Assembly: GCA_023386955.1 (NCBI GenBank) | Contig: JAEWIS010000023.1 | Span: 62,001 to 126,000 of the forward strand | Direction: 5' to 3' | Length of the DNA: 64,000 nt | Source: Bacillota bacterium | GTDB lineage: Bacteria > Bacillota > Bacilli > Paenibacillales > NBRC-103111 | Shown here: positions 19,258 through 26,368 of the stretch, piece by piece | Layout: the number at the start of each line of letters is the position of its first letter | Position numbering within the stretch: the first letter of the stretch is position 1 | Position numbers and translations under genes: made by a program | The notes under the pieces: model-generated | Databases searched by the model: none | Seen by the model: the letters and a program-made list of their open reading frames with translations, nothing else | Told to the model about the DNA's origin: nothing

Positions 19258-20391
19258 CTATCTTTCTGTACCCTTATCTTTCGGAAACCTTAAGACAAAC
19301 CTCTTGGTATAAGGGGAGGGGGCAGCCAATACGAAAACCTCACCCGAATGCTGCTCCATTACCTTTTTCACAATGGCAAGCCCCAGTCCTGTCCCGCTGC
19401 TGGCGCTTCTTGAATCGCTGCCGGAAACAAAAGGCTCGAACAGATTCCCGGCGATAGCCTCCGGGATGGCAGGTCCGTTATCGTCAATTTGGATGGTGAT
19501 ACAGCCGGGTTCCTCTGTCAGTCCCACGGACAGTAGACTGCCCGCAGGGTTATGGCGGATGGCATTGGTGAGCAGATTGCTAATGGCACGGTTGGTTTCC
19601 AGCGAATCCGCCATACAATATACGGGGGTGTCCGGGAGCTGCAGCTCCAATGTCATCTGCTTGTTTTCGATTTCACCGAATATAACGGCGCAGGAAACAC
19701 GAAGCAGCTCGGCCAAATCAACCTTTTCCACCTTCATCCGGTATTGGGGGGTACCCAGCTTGGAATAAAAATGCAGCTGGTCAATCAATTGGTTCATCTG
19801 CCCGGCTTTCGCTTTTATCGCCAGATGGTATTCCTGCTGTTTGTTCGGCTCCTCCACCAAACCGCTGGACAAGGCTTGCGCATAGCCGGAAATGGTGGTG
19901 ATGGGGGTTTTTAAATCATGGGCGATGTACGAAAAAAGCTGCATCCGCTCGTTTTCCATGGTCATCCGTTTTTCCTCGGACTCCTTCAGCTTCTGTACCA
20001 TCAGATTGAAGCCATCCCGCATATCCTTAAATTCCGTTTCCGTTTCAAAATCCAGCGTGGTGTCCAAACGGCCGGCGGTTACTGCCTTAAAGCCTTGTTC
20101 CATTTTCCTCACAGGAACCAATAGCTTCTTGTTCATTCCCCGTCCAAACAGGATAATCCCTGCAGCATACACGGCAGCGGTTATGAGTATCCAGGAGGCC
20201 GACAATATGATTTGAAGCTTTTTCGTTCCTTCCTCCAAGGGGGAGGAGGCCAGCTCCGAGAAGTTCATGCCGTTCTTCCAGGTAAACAGGCTGAACAAAA
20301 ACTCCAGCAGCAGAAGCGACAGTGCAATGCCGAGGATACAGCCGATGAAGCTGCGCATGATAAGGCTTTTGAAGCTTCGTCTGTTCTTCAT
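19258..20391 (-). CDS. Sensor histidine kinase (HAMP-HisKA-HATPase)
   Basis: This is a 377-residue membrane kinase. Two spans (about 12-34 and 60-84) enclose a short extracytoplasmic loop, followed by a HAMP linker, a dimerisation/phosphoacceptor helix with YIAHDLKTPITTISGY (the His is the phosphorylation site) and a HATPase domain with N box NLLTNAIRH, DDNGPAI and GTGLGLAIVKK. The loop is too small for a classical sensor domain, as in kinases that read stress through their transporter partner. The start overlaps the stop of the response regulator gene by four bases. Likely regulates the ABC genes downstream. Confidence 0.9.
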   Translation of the reverse strand: MKNRRSFKSLIMRSFIGCILGIALSLLLLEFLFSLFTWKNGMNFSELASSPLEEGTKKLQIILSASWILITAAVYAAGIILFGRGMNKKLLVPVRKMEQGFKAVTAGRLDTTLDFETETEFKDMRDGFNLMVQKLKESEEKRMTMENERMQLFSYIAHDLKTPITTISGYAQALSSGLVEEPNKQQEYHLAIKAKAGQMNQLIDQLHFYSKLGTPQYRMKVEKVDLAELLRVSCAVIFGEIENKQMTLELQLPDTPVYCMADSLETNRAISNLLTNAIRHNPAGSLLSVGLTEEPGCITIQIDDNGPAIPEAIAGNLFEPFVSGSDSRSASSGTGLGLAIVKKVMEQHSGEVFVLAAPSPYTKRFVLRFPKDKGTER

Positions 20392-21074
20392 ATCCCCACC
20401 TCCAGGCGGTATCCCAAACCCCGGACCGTTCCGATGGATACCGCGCTATCGCCAGGCAGCTTGCCCCGCAGCTTGCTGATGGCCACCATCACCGTATTAT
20501 CGTCGACGATGGCTGACTCCTGCCAGGCCGCATCATAAATCTGCTGCTTGGTGTATACACGTCCGGGCTGCTGCATAAACAGCTTCATCATGTTAAATTC
20601 CGTGGCGGTAAGTGGGATGATCCCGGCACCAAAGCGAAGCGTACAAGCCGTAACATCCAGGCTTAACCCGCCTGTGCACAGCATAACCCTTTCGGCATCT
20701 GCCGCAACGCAGTCGTAACGGCGCAATTGGGCTTTGATCCGGGCCACAATTTCCAGAGGGTCAAAGGGTTTGGCTACATAATCGTCGGCACCCAGATCCA
20801 GTCCCAGGATTTTTTCGTGATTCTGCGTTTTGGCGCTCACCACAATAATCGGAAGATTGCTGTGTGCCCGCAAACCCTTGATAAGCTGGTAACCGTCCAG
20901 CTCCGGCATCATAATATCGATCACCGCCAGATCAATCCGCGCGGACGCTGCCTGCTTCAGGGCCTCTAATCCATTCTCCGCCTGAATGACAGAATATCCG
21001 TCCTTTTCGATATACAACCGCAGCAGCTCCCGGATTTCCTTCTCGTCATCCACGACCAGTATCGTTTTGCTCAT
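20388..21074 (-). CDS. OmpR/PhoB-family response regulator
   Basis: This 228-residue regulator has a receiver domain (ILVVDDEKEIRELLRLY, phospho-acceptor Asp in DLAVIDIMMPELDG, Lys in DDYVAKPFDP) and a C-terminal winged helix (LTATEFNMMKLFMQQPGRVYTKQQIYDAAW). It is the first gene of the minus-strand operon with the kinase and FtsX-type ABC transporter. Upstream, two ACCTTAA heptamers spaced 11 bp apart are placed as an OmpR-family binding site would be, so the operon is probably self-regulated. Confidence 0.92.
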   Translation of the reverse strand: MSKTILVVDDEKEIRELLRLYIEKDGYSVIQAENGLEALKQAASARIDLAVIDIMMPELDGYQLIKGLRAHSNLPIIVVSAKTQNHEKILGLDLGADDYVAKPFDPLEIVARIKAQLRRYDCVAADAERVMLCTGGLSLDVTACTLRFGAGIIPLTATEFNMMKLFMQQPGRVYTKQQIYDAAWQESAIVDDNTVMVAISKLRGKLPGDSAVSIGTVRGLGYRLEVGI

Positions 21075-21118
21075 GGTTCACCTCTTTTCTAATCATCGCA
21101 TCTTCAAGCTGTACGTTC

Positions 21119-21172
21119 ATTATAACGGGCCTATCTTTCAGTTAACTAGGATGAACCTTAACATTACCTTAA
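21119..21172 (-). promoter_or_regulatory. Promoter and direct-repeat operator of the FtsX/two-component operon
   Basis: On the minus strand a TATAAT -10 box (21119-21124) lies about 45 bases before the start codon. No good -35 hexamer is present. Just upstream, TTAAGGT occurs twice with an 11-bp period (21155-21161 and 21166-21172 on the plus strand as ACCTTAA). Tandem heptamers on one face of the helix next to a weak -35 are typical for activation by an OmpR-family regulator. Confidence 0.6.
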
Positions 21173-21219
21173 GGATTTTCCCGACAGTCTGCTTATCTAT
21201 TTAGGAGCGGAGTAAAGAT

Positions 21220-21249
21220 GGTATAGTATAAAAGGAATGTTCCATATAT
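21220..21249 (+). promoter_or_regulatory. Promoter-like 30-bp element, copy 2
   Basis: GGTATAGTATAAA followed by AGGAATGTTCCATATAT: identical to the element at 9519-9548 except for one base. It ends 25 bases before the GTG start of the DUF3139-like gene. Confidence 0.6.
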
Positions 21250-21274
21250 TTACTGAAGGAAGGAGGCCGTTTCG

Positions 21275-21613
21275 GTGAATGTTATCCAAAAAACGTTCAG
21301 TATCCTTCTAATAATGTTCTTTGTAGGAATTGTGATTCTATTTGGTTGGATCAAGTTAACCGTCTATCAGTTAGAGAAAGATGTCCAATCTTATTTGGTG
21401 GAGGAAAAAGGTTACCAAGAAGCGGATATTTCCACGTTGAAAGGACAATTTTCCAAATTGCCGACGTTTAGTGTTGATGTGACTTTTCGAGATGAGCCTC
21501 AAAAGATCTATTATTACATGCGGGATAACGGACATATCGTTCAGTACAATTGCGCTTCTGTATCTGATCCATTCGACCACGGCTGCAAGCATAAAGAAGT
21601 GAAGGGATCGTAG
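21275..21613 (+). CDS. DUF3139-like small membrane-anchored protein
   Basis: This 112-residue protein has one N-terminal membrane segment (about 7-27) and an outside domain with YLVEEKGYQEADI and a YYYMRDNG strand near residues 78-85, matching the DUF3139 pattern of short Bacillales proteins with no known function. The GTG start at 21275 follows AAGGAGG (21260-21266). The promoter-like element upstream is nearly identical to that of the ABC exporter at 9.6 kb. It stands between two opposite regulatory systems and does not seem part of the nitrate block downstream, which has its own TATAAT at 21650-21655. Confidence 0.7.
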   Translation: MNVIQKTFSILLIMFFVGIVILFGWIKLTVYQLEKDVQSYLVEEKGYQEADISTLKGQFSKLPTFSVDVTFRDEPQKIYYYMRDNGHIVQYNCASVSDPFDHGCKHKEVKGS

Positions 21614-21691
21614 CGAATTTGTCGTACCACCTTCCCCCCCAATCAATGATATAATTCCAATAAGACGAGGTAACGGAGGGAAGGCGCCGGG

Positions 21692-22951
21692 ATGACAACG
21701 GGAATGACAACGTTTCAGAAGACCAAAACCTTCGTGCGGTTTATGGTGAAAAACGGAATATTGGCCGTGACGACAACCCTGATTATTGTGCTGGCGATCC
21801 GGGCGATTCTGCATGAGCAGGAGCGGGGCTGGCTGGAATATGTTCCGATTTTCTTGTTTGTGCTGATGATTATTACGCTGTTCTTCTTTATGATCTATTG
21901 GCAGAGTCATAAGCTGCGGTCGGAGCAGGAGCTGCTGGCGAATGTGTTTACCCATAGTCCGGACGGAATTCTGGTGCTGGATCAGGAGCTGAATATTATC
22001 CGGATGAATCCGGTGGCCGGGCAGATGATGCAGATCGGCGAGGAAGCGGCTGTGTTGAATTTTTGCAGTGTGTGCTCCAATTATCCGGGGCTGCATAAGC
22101 TCTGCTCGTACCAGAATTGTTTCATTACGGAGCCGGGGGCGCAGGTGATGACGCTGCAGCTGACGACGCCCAGCGGGTTGAAGAAGTCGATGAATGCCAG
22201 CCTGTCGCAATATCAGGACCCGATCTATGGTCCTTTGAATATTCTTCGGATGCAGGAGGTGGAGGGGCAGCGCCAGGAGGAGCAGAATCAGATTGCCAGG
22301 ATGATCACCCACTCCATTCTGTCCGCGCAGGAAAATGAACGGAAGCGGATTTCCCGTGAGCTGCATGACGGCATTGGCCAGTCCCTATACAGCATCCTCA
22401 TCCAGACGGAGATCATTAAAGCTTCGCAGGAGGCCGAGGAGGAAGCAGCAGAGAATAAGCCGATGACGGCTTTACAGGAATCGATCCGCCATACCATTGA
22501 GGATATCCGCGATTTGTCTGCCGAGCTGCGCCCTTCTGCCCTGGATGATATCGGACTGGTGCCAGCCTTGCGGAATTATGTGCGCTTGTACGGTCAGAAA
22601 TTCGGCATTCAAGTGCTGTTTACCATGGAAGGGGACAGCGGCCGTCTGCCTGCAGCCCACGAAATCGCGCTGTACCGTATCGTGCAGGAGGCACTGACCA
22701 ATGCGGCGAAATATTCCCAGACGGAAGTGGTGGATGTGAAATTGAAGCTGCATCCGGAGTTTGCCGAATTGGTGATCCGCGATTATGGAACCGGATTCGT
22801 GATCACGACGGAATTGCGTCAGGGCGTTGGGCTGTATAGTATGGAGGAACGGGTGAACATACTGGGCGGGGAATTCGAGATCGAATCCGCGCCGGGTCAA
22901 GGGACGGTTATCCGGGTCAAGGTGCCCATCACCGGCCAGCATACCAGGTAA
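21692..22951 (+). CDS. nreB: NreB-like sensor kinase with Cys-rich PAS domain
   Basis: This 419-residue kinase has two membrane spans (about 22-40 and 50-69), a PAS domain (about 80-195) and a HisKA_3/HATPase unit typical of the NarX/NreB group (phospho-His in ISRELHDGIGQSL; GVGLYSMEERVNILGG; GQGTVIRVKVP). The PAS domain holds four cysteines, C125, C128, C138 and C143. NreB of staphylococci binds an oxygen-labile [4Fe-4S] cluster through four PAS cysteines, so an oxygen-sensing role is likely. The spacing here (C-X2-C-X9-C-X4-C) differs from the one I know (C-X2-C-X11-C-X2-C), and the known NreB is soluble, while this one has membrane spans. It is followed by its response regulator, then a GAF protein and the nar genes. 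Confidence 0.85.
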   Translation: MTTGMTTFQKTKTFVRFMVKNGILAVTTTLIIVLAIRAILHEQERGWLEYVPIFLFVLMIITLFFFMIYWQSHKLRSEQELLANVFTHSPDGILVLDQELNIIRMNPVAGQMMQIGEEAAVLNFCSVCSNYPGLHKLCSYQNCFITEPGAQVMTLQLTTPSGLKKSMNASLSQYQDPIYGPLNILRMQEVEGQRQEEQNQIARMITHSILSAQENERKRISRELHDGIGQSLYSILIQTEIIKASQEAEEEAAENKPMTALQESIRHTIEDIRDLSAELRPSALDDIGLVPALRNYVRLYGQKFGIQVLFTMEGDSGRLPAAHEIALYRIVQEALTNAAKYSQTEVVDVKLKLHPEFAELVIRDYGTGFVITTELRQGVGLYSMEERVNILGGEFEIESAPGQGTVIRVKVPITGQHTR

Positions 22952-22969
22952 CGGGGGGATGAATACGTA

Positions 22970-23623
22970 ATGGATATTAAGGTATTGATTGTGGACGATC
23001 ATGCTGTAGTCCGGGACGGACTCCGGGCCGTGCTGGATGCGAAGCCGGGGATCAAGGTAGTGGGCGAAGCGGAGGATGGCATATCCTGCATGAGGAAGGC
23101 TCTCGAGCTGCACCCTGATCTGGTGCTCATGGACCTGAGTATGCCTAATGGCCGTGACGGATTGTATACCACGAGTGAGCTGGTGCAATCCATGCCAGAG
23201 GTGAAGGTCATCATTCTGACCATGCATGACGAAGACCAATATTTGTTCCGTGCGCTGAAGGCCGGAGCGTCAGGATACATTTTGAAGTCGGCGCCTATGT
23301 CGGAGCTGATCACGGCGATTCTGCAGGTTCATCAAGGGCTTGTTTACCTGCATCCCAATGCCACCAAGAAGGTCATAGAGGGTTATCTGCAGGGCCAGAC
23401 CAAGGAGATGACAGATACCTTCGAGACATTAACCGAGCGGGAGAAGGAAATTCTCACACTGGTAGCCAAGGGATACACCAATAAGGAAGCCGCCGAGCTG
23501 CTAACCATCAGTGTGAAGACGGTGGAGAACCATAAGGCGAATATTATGGAAAAGCTGCAATTGAATAACCGCCGCGAATTGATGAAATTTGCGCTGCGAA
23601 GGGGGCTGCTTGACTTTGATTAA
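22970..23623 (+). CDS. nreC: NreC/NarL-family response regulator
   Basis: This 217-residue regulator has a receiver domain (VLIVDDHAVVRDGLRAVL; phospho-acceptor in LVLMDLSMPNG; Lys in YILKSAP) and a LuxR-type helix-turn-helix (LTEREKEILTLVAKGYTNKEA, split as TEREKEILTLVA and KGYTNKEAAELL). It partners the Cys-rich kinase 18 bases upstream and should activate narK and narGHJI when oxygen is low and nitrate is present. Candidate targets are the paired inverted repeats before narK and narG. Its last 14 bases overlap the start of the GAF gene. Confidence 0.9.
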   Translation: MDIKVLIVDDHAVVRDGLRAVLDAKPGIKVVGEAEDGISCMRKALELHPDLVLMDLSMPNGRDGLYTTSELVQSMPEVKVIILTMHDEDQYLFRALKAGASGYILKSAPMSELITAILQVHQGLVYLHPNATKKVIEGYLQGQTKEMTDTFETLTEREKEILTLVAKGYTNKEAAELLTISVKTVENHKANIMEKLQLNNRRELMKFALRRGLLDFD

Positions 23624-24509
23624 CGAAAGCGGCCAACCGCTTACCACACAGCAGCAGATTCAGCTGGAATTGCAGCAGCTGAAGTCGGATATGGCGCTGG
23701 ATTTTGTCGCTTTGGCCTTGGCGGATGCCAATTACCGGGATATCCATTGGAAAATTGCGCTTGGCGCCCAATCCGAACGGTACAAAAAAATTACAGTGCG
23801 TATGGGCAACGGGATGGCAGGCAAAGTCTTGCAGACCAGACGGCCGCATGTGGTGACGTATTTCCCGGAGGAGGTCCAGGATGAGGTGTTGGGTTATCCG
23901 ATATTTCTCGTGGAATCGCTGCGCTCCGGAGTAGGGGTTTCGGTGGATTCCGTCCGGCCCGAGCAGAAAAAAGCCTATGGTGTCCTGCTGGTAGGGCAGC
24001 GGGAGGAACGGATTTTCAGCGAATCGGATATTGAAGCGGTGAAACGCTCCGCCGCGAGACTGGCTGTATGGTATGACAGCATAACAACCCCTGCCCAGGA
24101 GCCCGAAGCGCAGGAAACGCTCCAGGAGGAGAAGGCCAGCCCGCTGCTGCTCCGGTTGAAGGAGTTCCGTAGACAGGGCATTACCTGCCAATTGCTGGAT
24201 CAGCGGATGACGCGGCTTCCTCTTGAACGGCAGGAGCAGATCGCCGCCATTCTGGAGCTGCTGGTGCGCCATAGCATCGAGGCTCATGCCACGGCGGGAG
24301 TTGTACTAGGACAGGACGAAGCAGGCAATACCCTGGTTGAATTCGAAAGCGAAGAAGACACCCTGGTATCCCGCGAGCTTCTGGACCCGGTTAAGGAAGA
24401 GCTGTTTGCCTTAAAATGCGATTTGGAGATTCTGGCGGAAGGCAGCAGTCAAACCGTACGGTTTACGATACCAACGCGGATACTGCTGGATGAGCAGCAC
24501 TGGAACTGA
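23610..24509 (+). CDS. NreA-like GAF protein with degenerate histidine-kinase ATPase tail
   Basis: This is a protein of about 299 residues from the TTG at 23610, which follows GAAGGGGG (23598-23605) and overlaps the regulator gene; TTG 23616 is an alternative. Residues about 20-150 form a GAF domain (VRMGNGMAGKVLQTRRPHVV, YGVLLVGQREERIFSESDIE). In staphylococci a GAF protein, NreA, binds nitrate and controls NreB, and the gene order here suggests the same job. The C-terminal 120 residues are extra: ILELLVRHSIEAHATAGVV and SSQTVRFTIPTRI resemble the N box and last strand of a HATPase domain, but Asn/Asp ATP-site residues and the glycine boxes are missing. It may dock on the kinase as a pseudo-ATPase. 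Nitrate binding is inferred from context. Confidence 0.75.
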   Translation: MTLINESGQPLTTQQQIQLELQQLKSDMALDFVALALADANYRDIHWKIALGAQSERYKKITVRMGNGMAGKVLQTRRPHVVTYFPEEVQDEVLGYPIFLVESLRSGVGVSVDSVRPEQKKAYGVLLVGQREERIFSESDIEAVKRSAARLAVWYDSITTPAQEPEAQETLQEEKASPLLLRLKEFRRQGITCQLLDQRMTRLPLERQEQIAAILELLVRHSIEAHATAGVVLGQDEAGNTLVEFESEEDTLVSRELLDPVKEELFALKCDLEILAEGSSQTVRFTIPTRILLDEQHWN

Positions 24510-24526
24510 ATAACGGCAACCCGAGA

Positions 24527-24563
24527 TGGGGAAATTCCTGCGAAGCAAATGAGGGATTTCCCC
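24527..24563. promoter_or_regulatory. Inverted repeat between the GAF gene and narK
   Basis: TGGGGAAAT (24527-24535) and ATTTCCCCA (24555-24563) are perfect inverted arms, extended by TCC/GGG. A short ATTCTTTT follows, so it may be the terminator of the sensor operon. A similar repeat follows narK, so an operator role is also possible. A second small dyad, TCTCCA/TGGAGA, lies at about 24582-24600 just before narK. Confidence 0.55.
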
Positions 24564-24630
24564 AATTCTTTTCATGAGCGTCTCCACGGATAATGGAGAG
24601 AGGCAGTTGATGTCATGAGGAGGAATGGGA

Positions 24631-26217
24631 ATGAAACCACCCAAAGGGATTTTGCCGCTGCAGACCTTCAGCTTGATCCTGGGATTTGCGGTTTGGGGGA
24701 TCTTGTCATCGTTGATCGTGTTTATCAAGGACGGGATTGCTTTAACCCCGGGGCAGTTATCTCTCGTTACAGCAGTGCCAGTTGTGCTTGGTTCGATTCT
24801 GCGGATTCCCTTCGGCTACTGGACGAATAAATTCGGTGCCCGCAATATGTTCCTGGTCAGCTTCATCGTGCTGCTCGCTCCGGTATTTTATATCAGCCAG
24901 GCCCAAAGCTTCACCGATCTGATTATCGGCGGGTTATTCCTGGGTATATCGGGCGCCACCTTCTCCGTAGGGGTCACCTCTCTGCCGAAGTATTATCCCA
25001 AGGATAAACACGGGTTTGTCAACGGAATTTATGGACTGGGCAATTTAGGATCAGCAATAAGTACCTTTTTTGCTCCGGTGCTGGCTTCGCAGATCGGATG
25101 GCGCTCCACGGTGCAGATGTATTTGATTCTGCTGGCAGCCTTTGCCCTGGCCAACTTCCTCATCGGAGACCGGAAGGAATCCAAGCTCAATGTCCGGCTG
25201 ATGGAGCAGATCAAAGGCATCTACCGCAATGAAAAGCTATGGCTGATCTGCTTTTTCTACTTTATTACCTTCGGCTCCTTCGTTGCGTTTACGGTTTTCC
25301 TGCCGAATCATCTGGTGAATACCTTCGGGATCAGCAAGGTGGATGCGGGACTGCGGACCGCCGGATTCGTAACGCTGGCCACCTTCATGCGGCCAACGGG
25401 TGGATGGCTTGGAGACCGGTTTAATCCCTTTAAAATCTTGGTGCTGGTATTCAGCGGCTTGACCATCGGCGGCATTCTGCTGGCATTTTCCCCGTCGATT
25501 CCGCTTTTTACGGTGGGCTGTCTGTTGATCGGGCTTTGCGCCGGGCTGGGCAACGGCACGATCTTCAAATTGGTTCCGCTTTACTTTGCGAAGCAATCCG
25601 GGATTGCCAACGGTTTGATCTCTGCCATAGGCGGTTTGGGCGGTTTTTTCCCGCCTCTGATGCTGGCTTCCCTGAAGGCCATAACCGGACATTATGCAAT
25701 CGGATTCATGGCGTTAGGGATGGTTGCCCTGTGCAGCGTTCTGCTTGCCCTCTACATGTACTGGCAGGATCGGGTAAAGCTGGCGGAGCAAATGATCCAG
25801 AGCACCTCCCAGGCGGTGTTGGTGACCAATCCCAAGGGACTGATCCTAACCGTCAATCCGGCGTTTACAGCCATTACCGGCTACACCAAAGAAGCGGCTA
25901 TCGGGCAAAAGCCGGGTTTTCTGAAGTCCGGGCTGCATGATAAGAAGTTCTACGAATCCATGTGGAAGCAGCTGGCTGAGGAACAGGCATGGTCGGGCAG
26001 CATCTGGAACAAAAAGCGCAACGGTGAGGTATATCTTCAGCATATCACTATTAACGCCATCCAAAATGACGTTGGAGAAACCGCCTATTATGTAGGCGTT
26101 TTCAACGAGATTAATGCCGGGCAGCCTGCGCCGACCGACGCTGCTCCGGAATTAACCAGGTCCTTGCCACAGGCCGGATTTGCAATGCAACCACCAAAAC
26201 CGGCAAGGCCGTTCTAA
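24631..26217 (+). CDS. narK: Nitrate/nitrite transporter NarK fused to a PAS domain
   Basis: This 528-residue protein combines a 12-span major facilitator transporter (residues about 8-380) with a cytoplasmic PAS domain (about 385-493). The transporter part has both nitrate-signature loops (GLGNLG 135-140; GLGNG 305-309) and the two membrane arginines that bind substrate in NarK (R58 in SILRIPFG and R254 in FMRPTGG). The PAS part has the standard core (LVTNPKGLILTVNPAFTAIT, WSGSIWNKKRNGEVY). The ATG at 24631 is seven bases from GAGGAGG; the ATG at 24625 is too close. It sits between the nitrate sensor genes and narG. A NarK with a PAS tail is unusual: the tail could gate transport by redox or ligand state, or report transport to a kinase. 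Confidence 0.88.
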   Translation: MKPPKGILPLQTFSLILGFAVWGILSSLIVFIKDGIALTPGQLSLVTAVPVVLGSILRIPFGYWTNKFGARNMFLVSFIVLLAPVFYISQAQSFTDLIIGGLFLGISGATFSVGVTSLPKYYPKDKHGFVNGIYGLGNLGSAISTFFAPVLASQIGWRSTVQMYLILLAAFALANFLIGDRKESKLNVRLMEQIKGIYRNEKLWLICFFYFITFGSFVAFTVFLPNHLVNTFGISKVDAGLRTAGFVTLATFMRPTGGWLGDRFNPFKILVLVFSGLTIGGILLAFSPSIPLFTVGCLLIGLCAGLGNGTIFKLVPLYFAKQSGIANGLISAIGGLGGFFPPLMLASLKAITGHYAIGFMALGMVALCSVLLALYMYWQDRVKLAEQMIQSTSQAVLVTNPKGLILTVNPAFTAITGYTKEAAIGQKPGFLKSGLHDKKFYESMWKQLAEEQAWSGSIWNKKRNGEVYLQHITINAIQNDVGETAYYVGVFNEINAGQPAPTDAAPELTRSLPQAGFAMQPPKPARPF

Positions 26218-26271
26218 AGTCTCCCCGTGTACTTTCTCCGCACGACTCCATCTATCGTTTACCGCGAAATC

Positions 26272-26305
26272 GGGGAATTCCTCCTGTGGAATGGGGGAGT
26301 TCCCC
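26272..26305. promoter_or_regulatory. Inverted repeat between narK and narG
   Basis: GGGGAATTCC (26272-26281) faces GGAGTTCCCC (26296-26305), with a loop of 14 bases. It resembles the repeat before narK in both arm sequence and loop length. It is followed by CTCTCTT, a weak terminator tail, and lies about 50 bases upstream of a TACAAT -10-like box (26325-26330), so it could end narK transcripts or bind a regulator of narGHJI. Confidence 0.5.
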
Positions 26306-26368
26306 TCTCTTATCCCCACGCTCCAGCATCTACAATAGAAGTATCATAAGGTGCAAGGAGCTGGAACG

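Noticed and set aside
21371..22366. A 331-codon minus-strand open frame
   Set aside because: Antisense to the NreB-like kinase; rich in His, Leu, Gln and Arg with no domain and no ribosome binding site.
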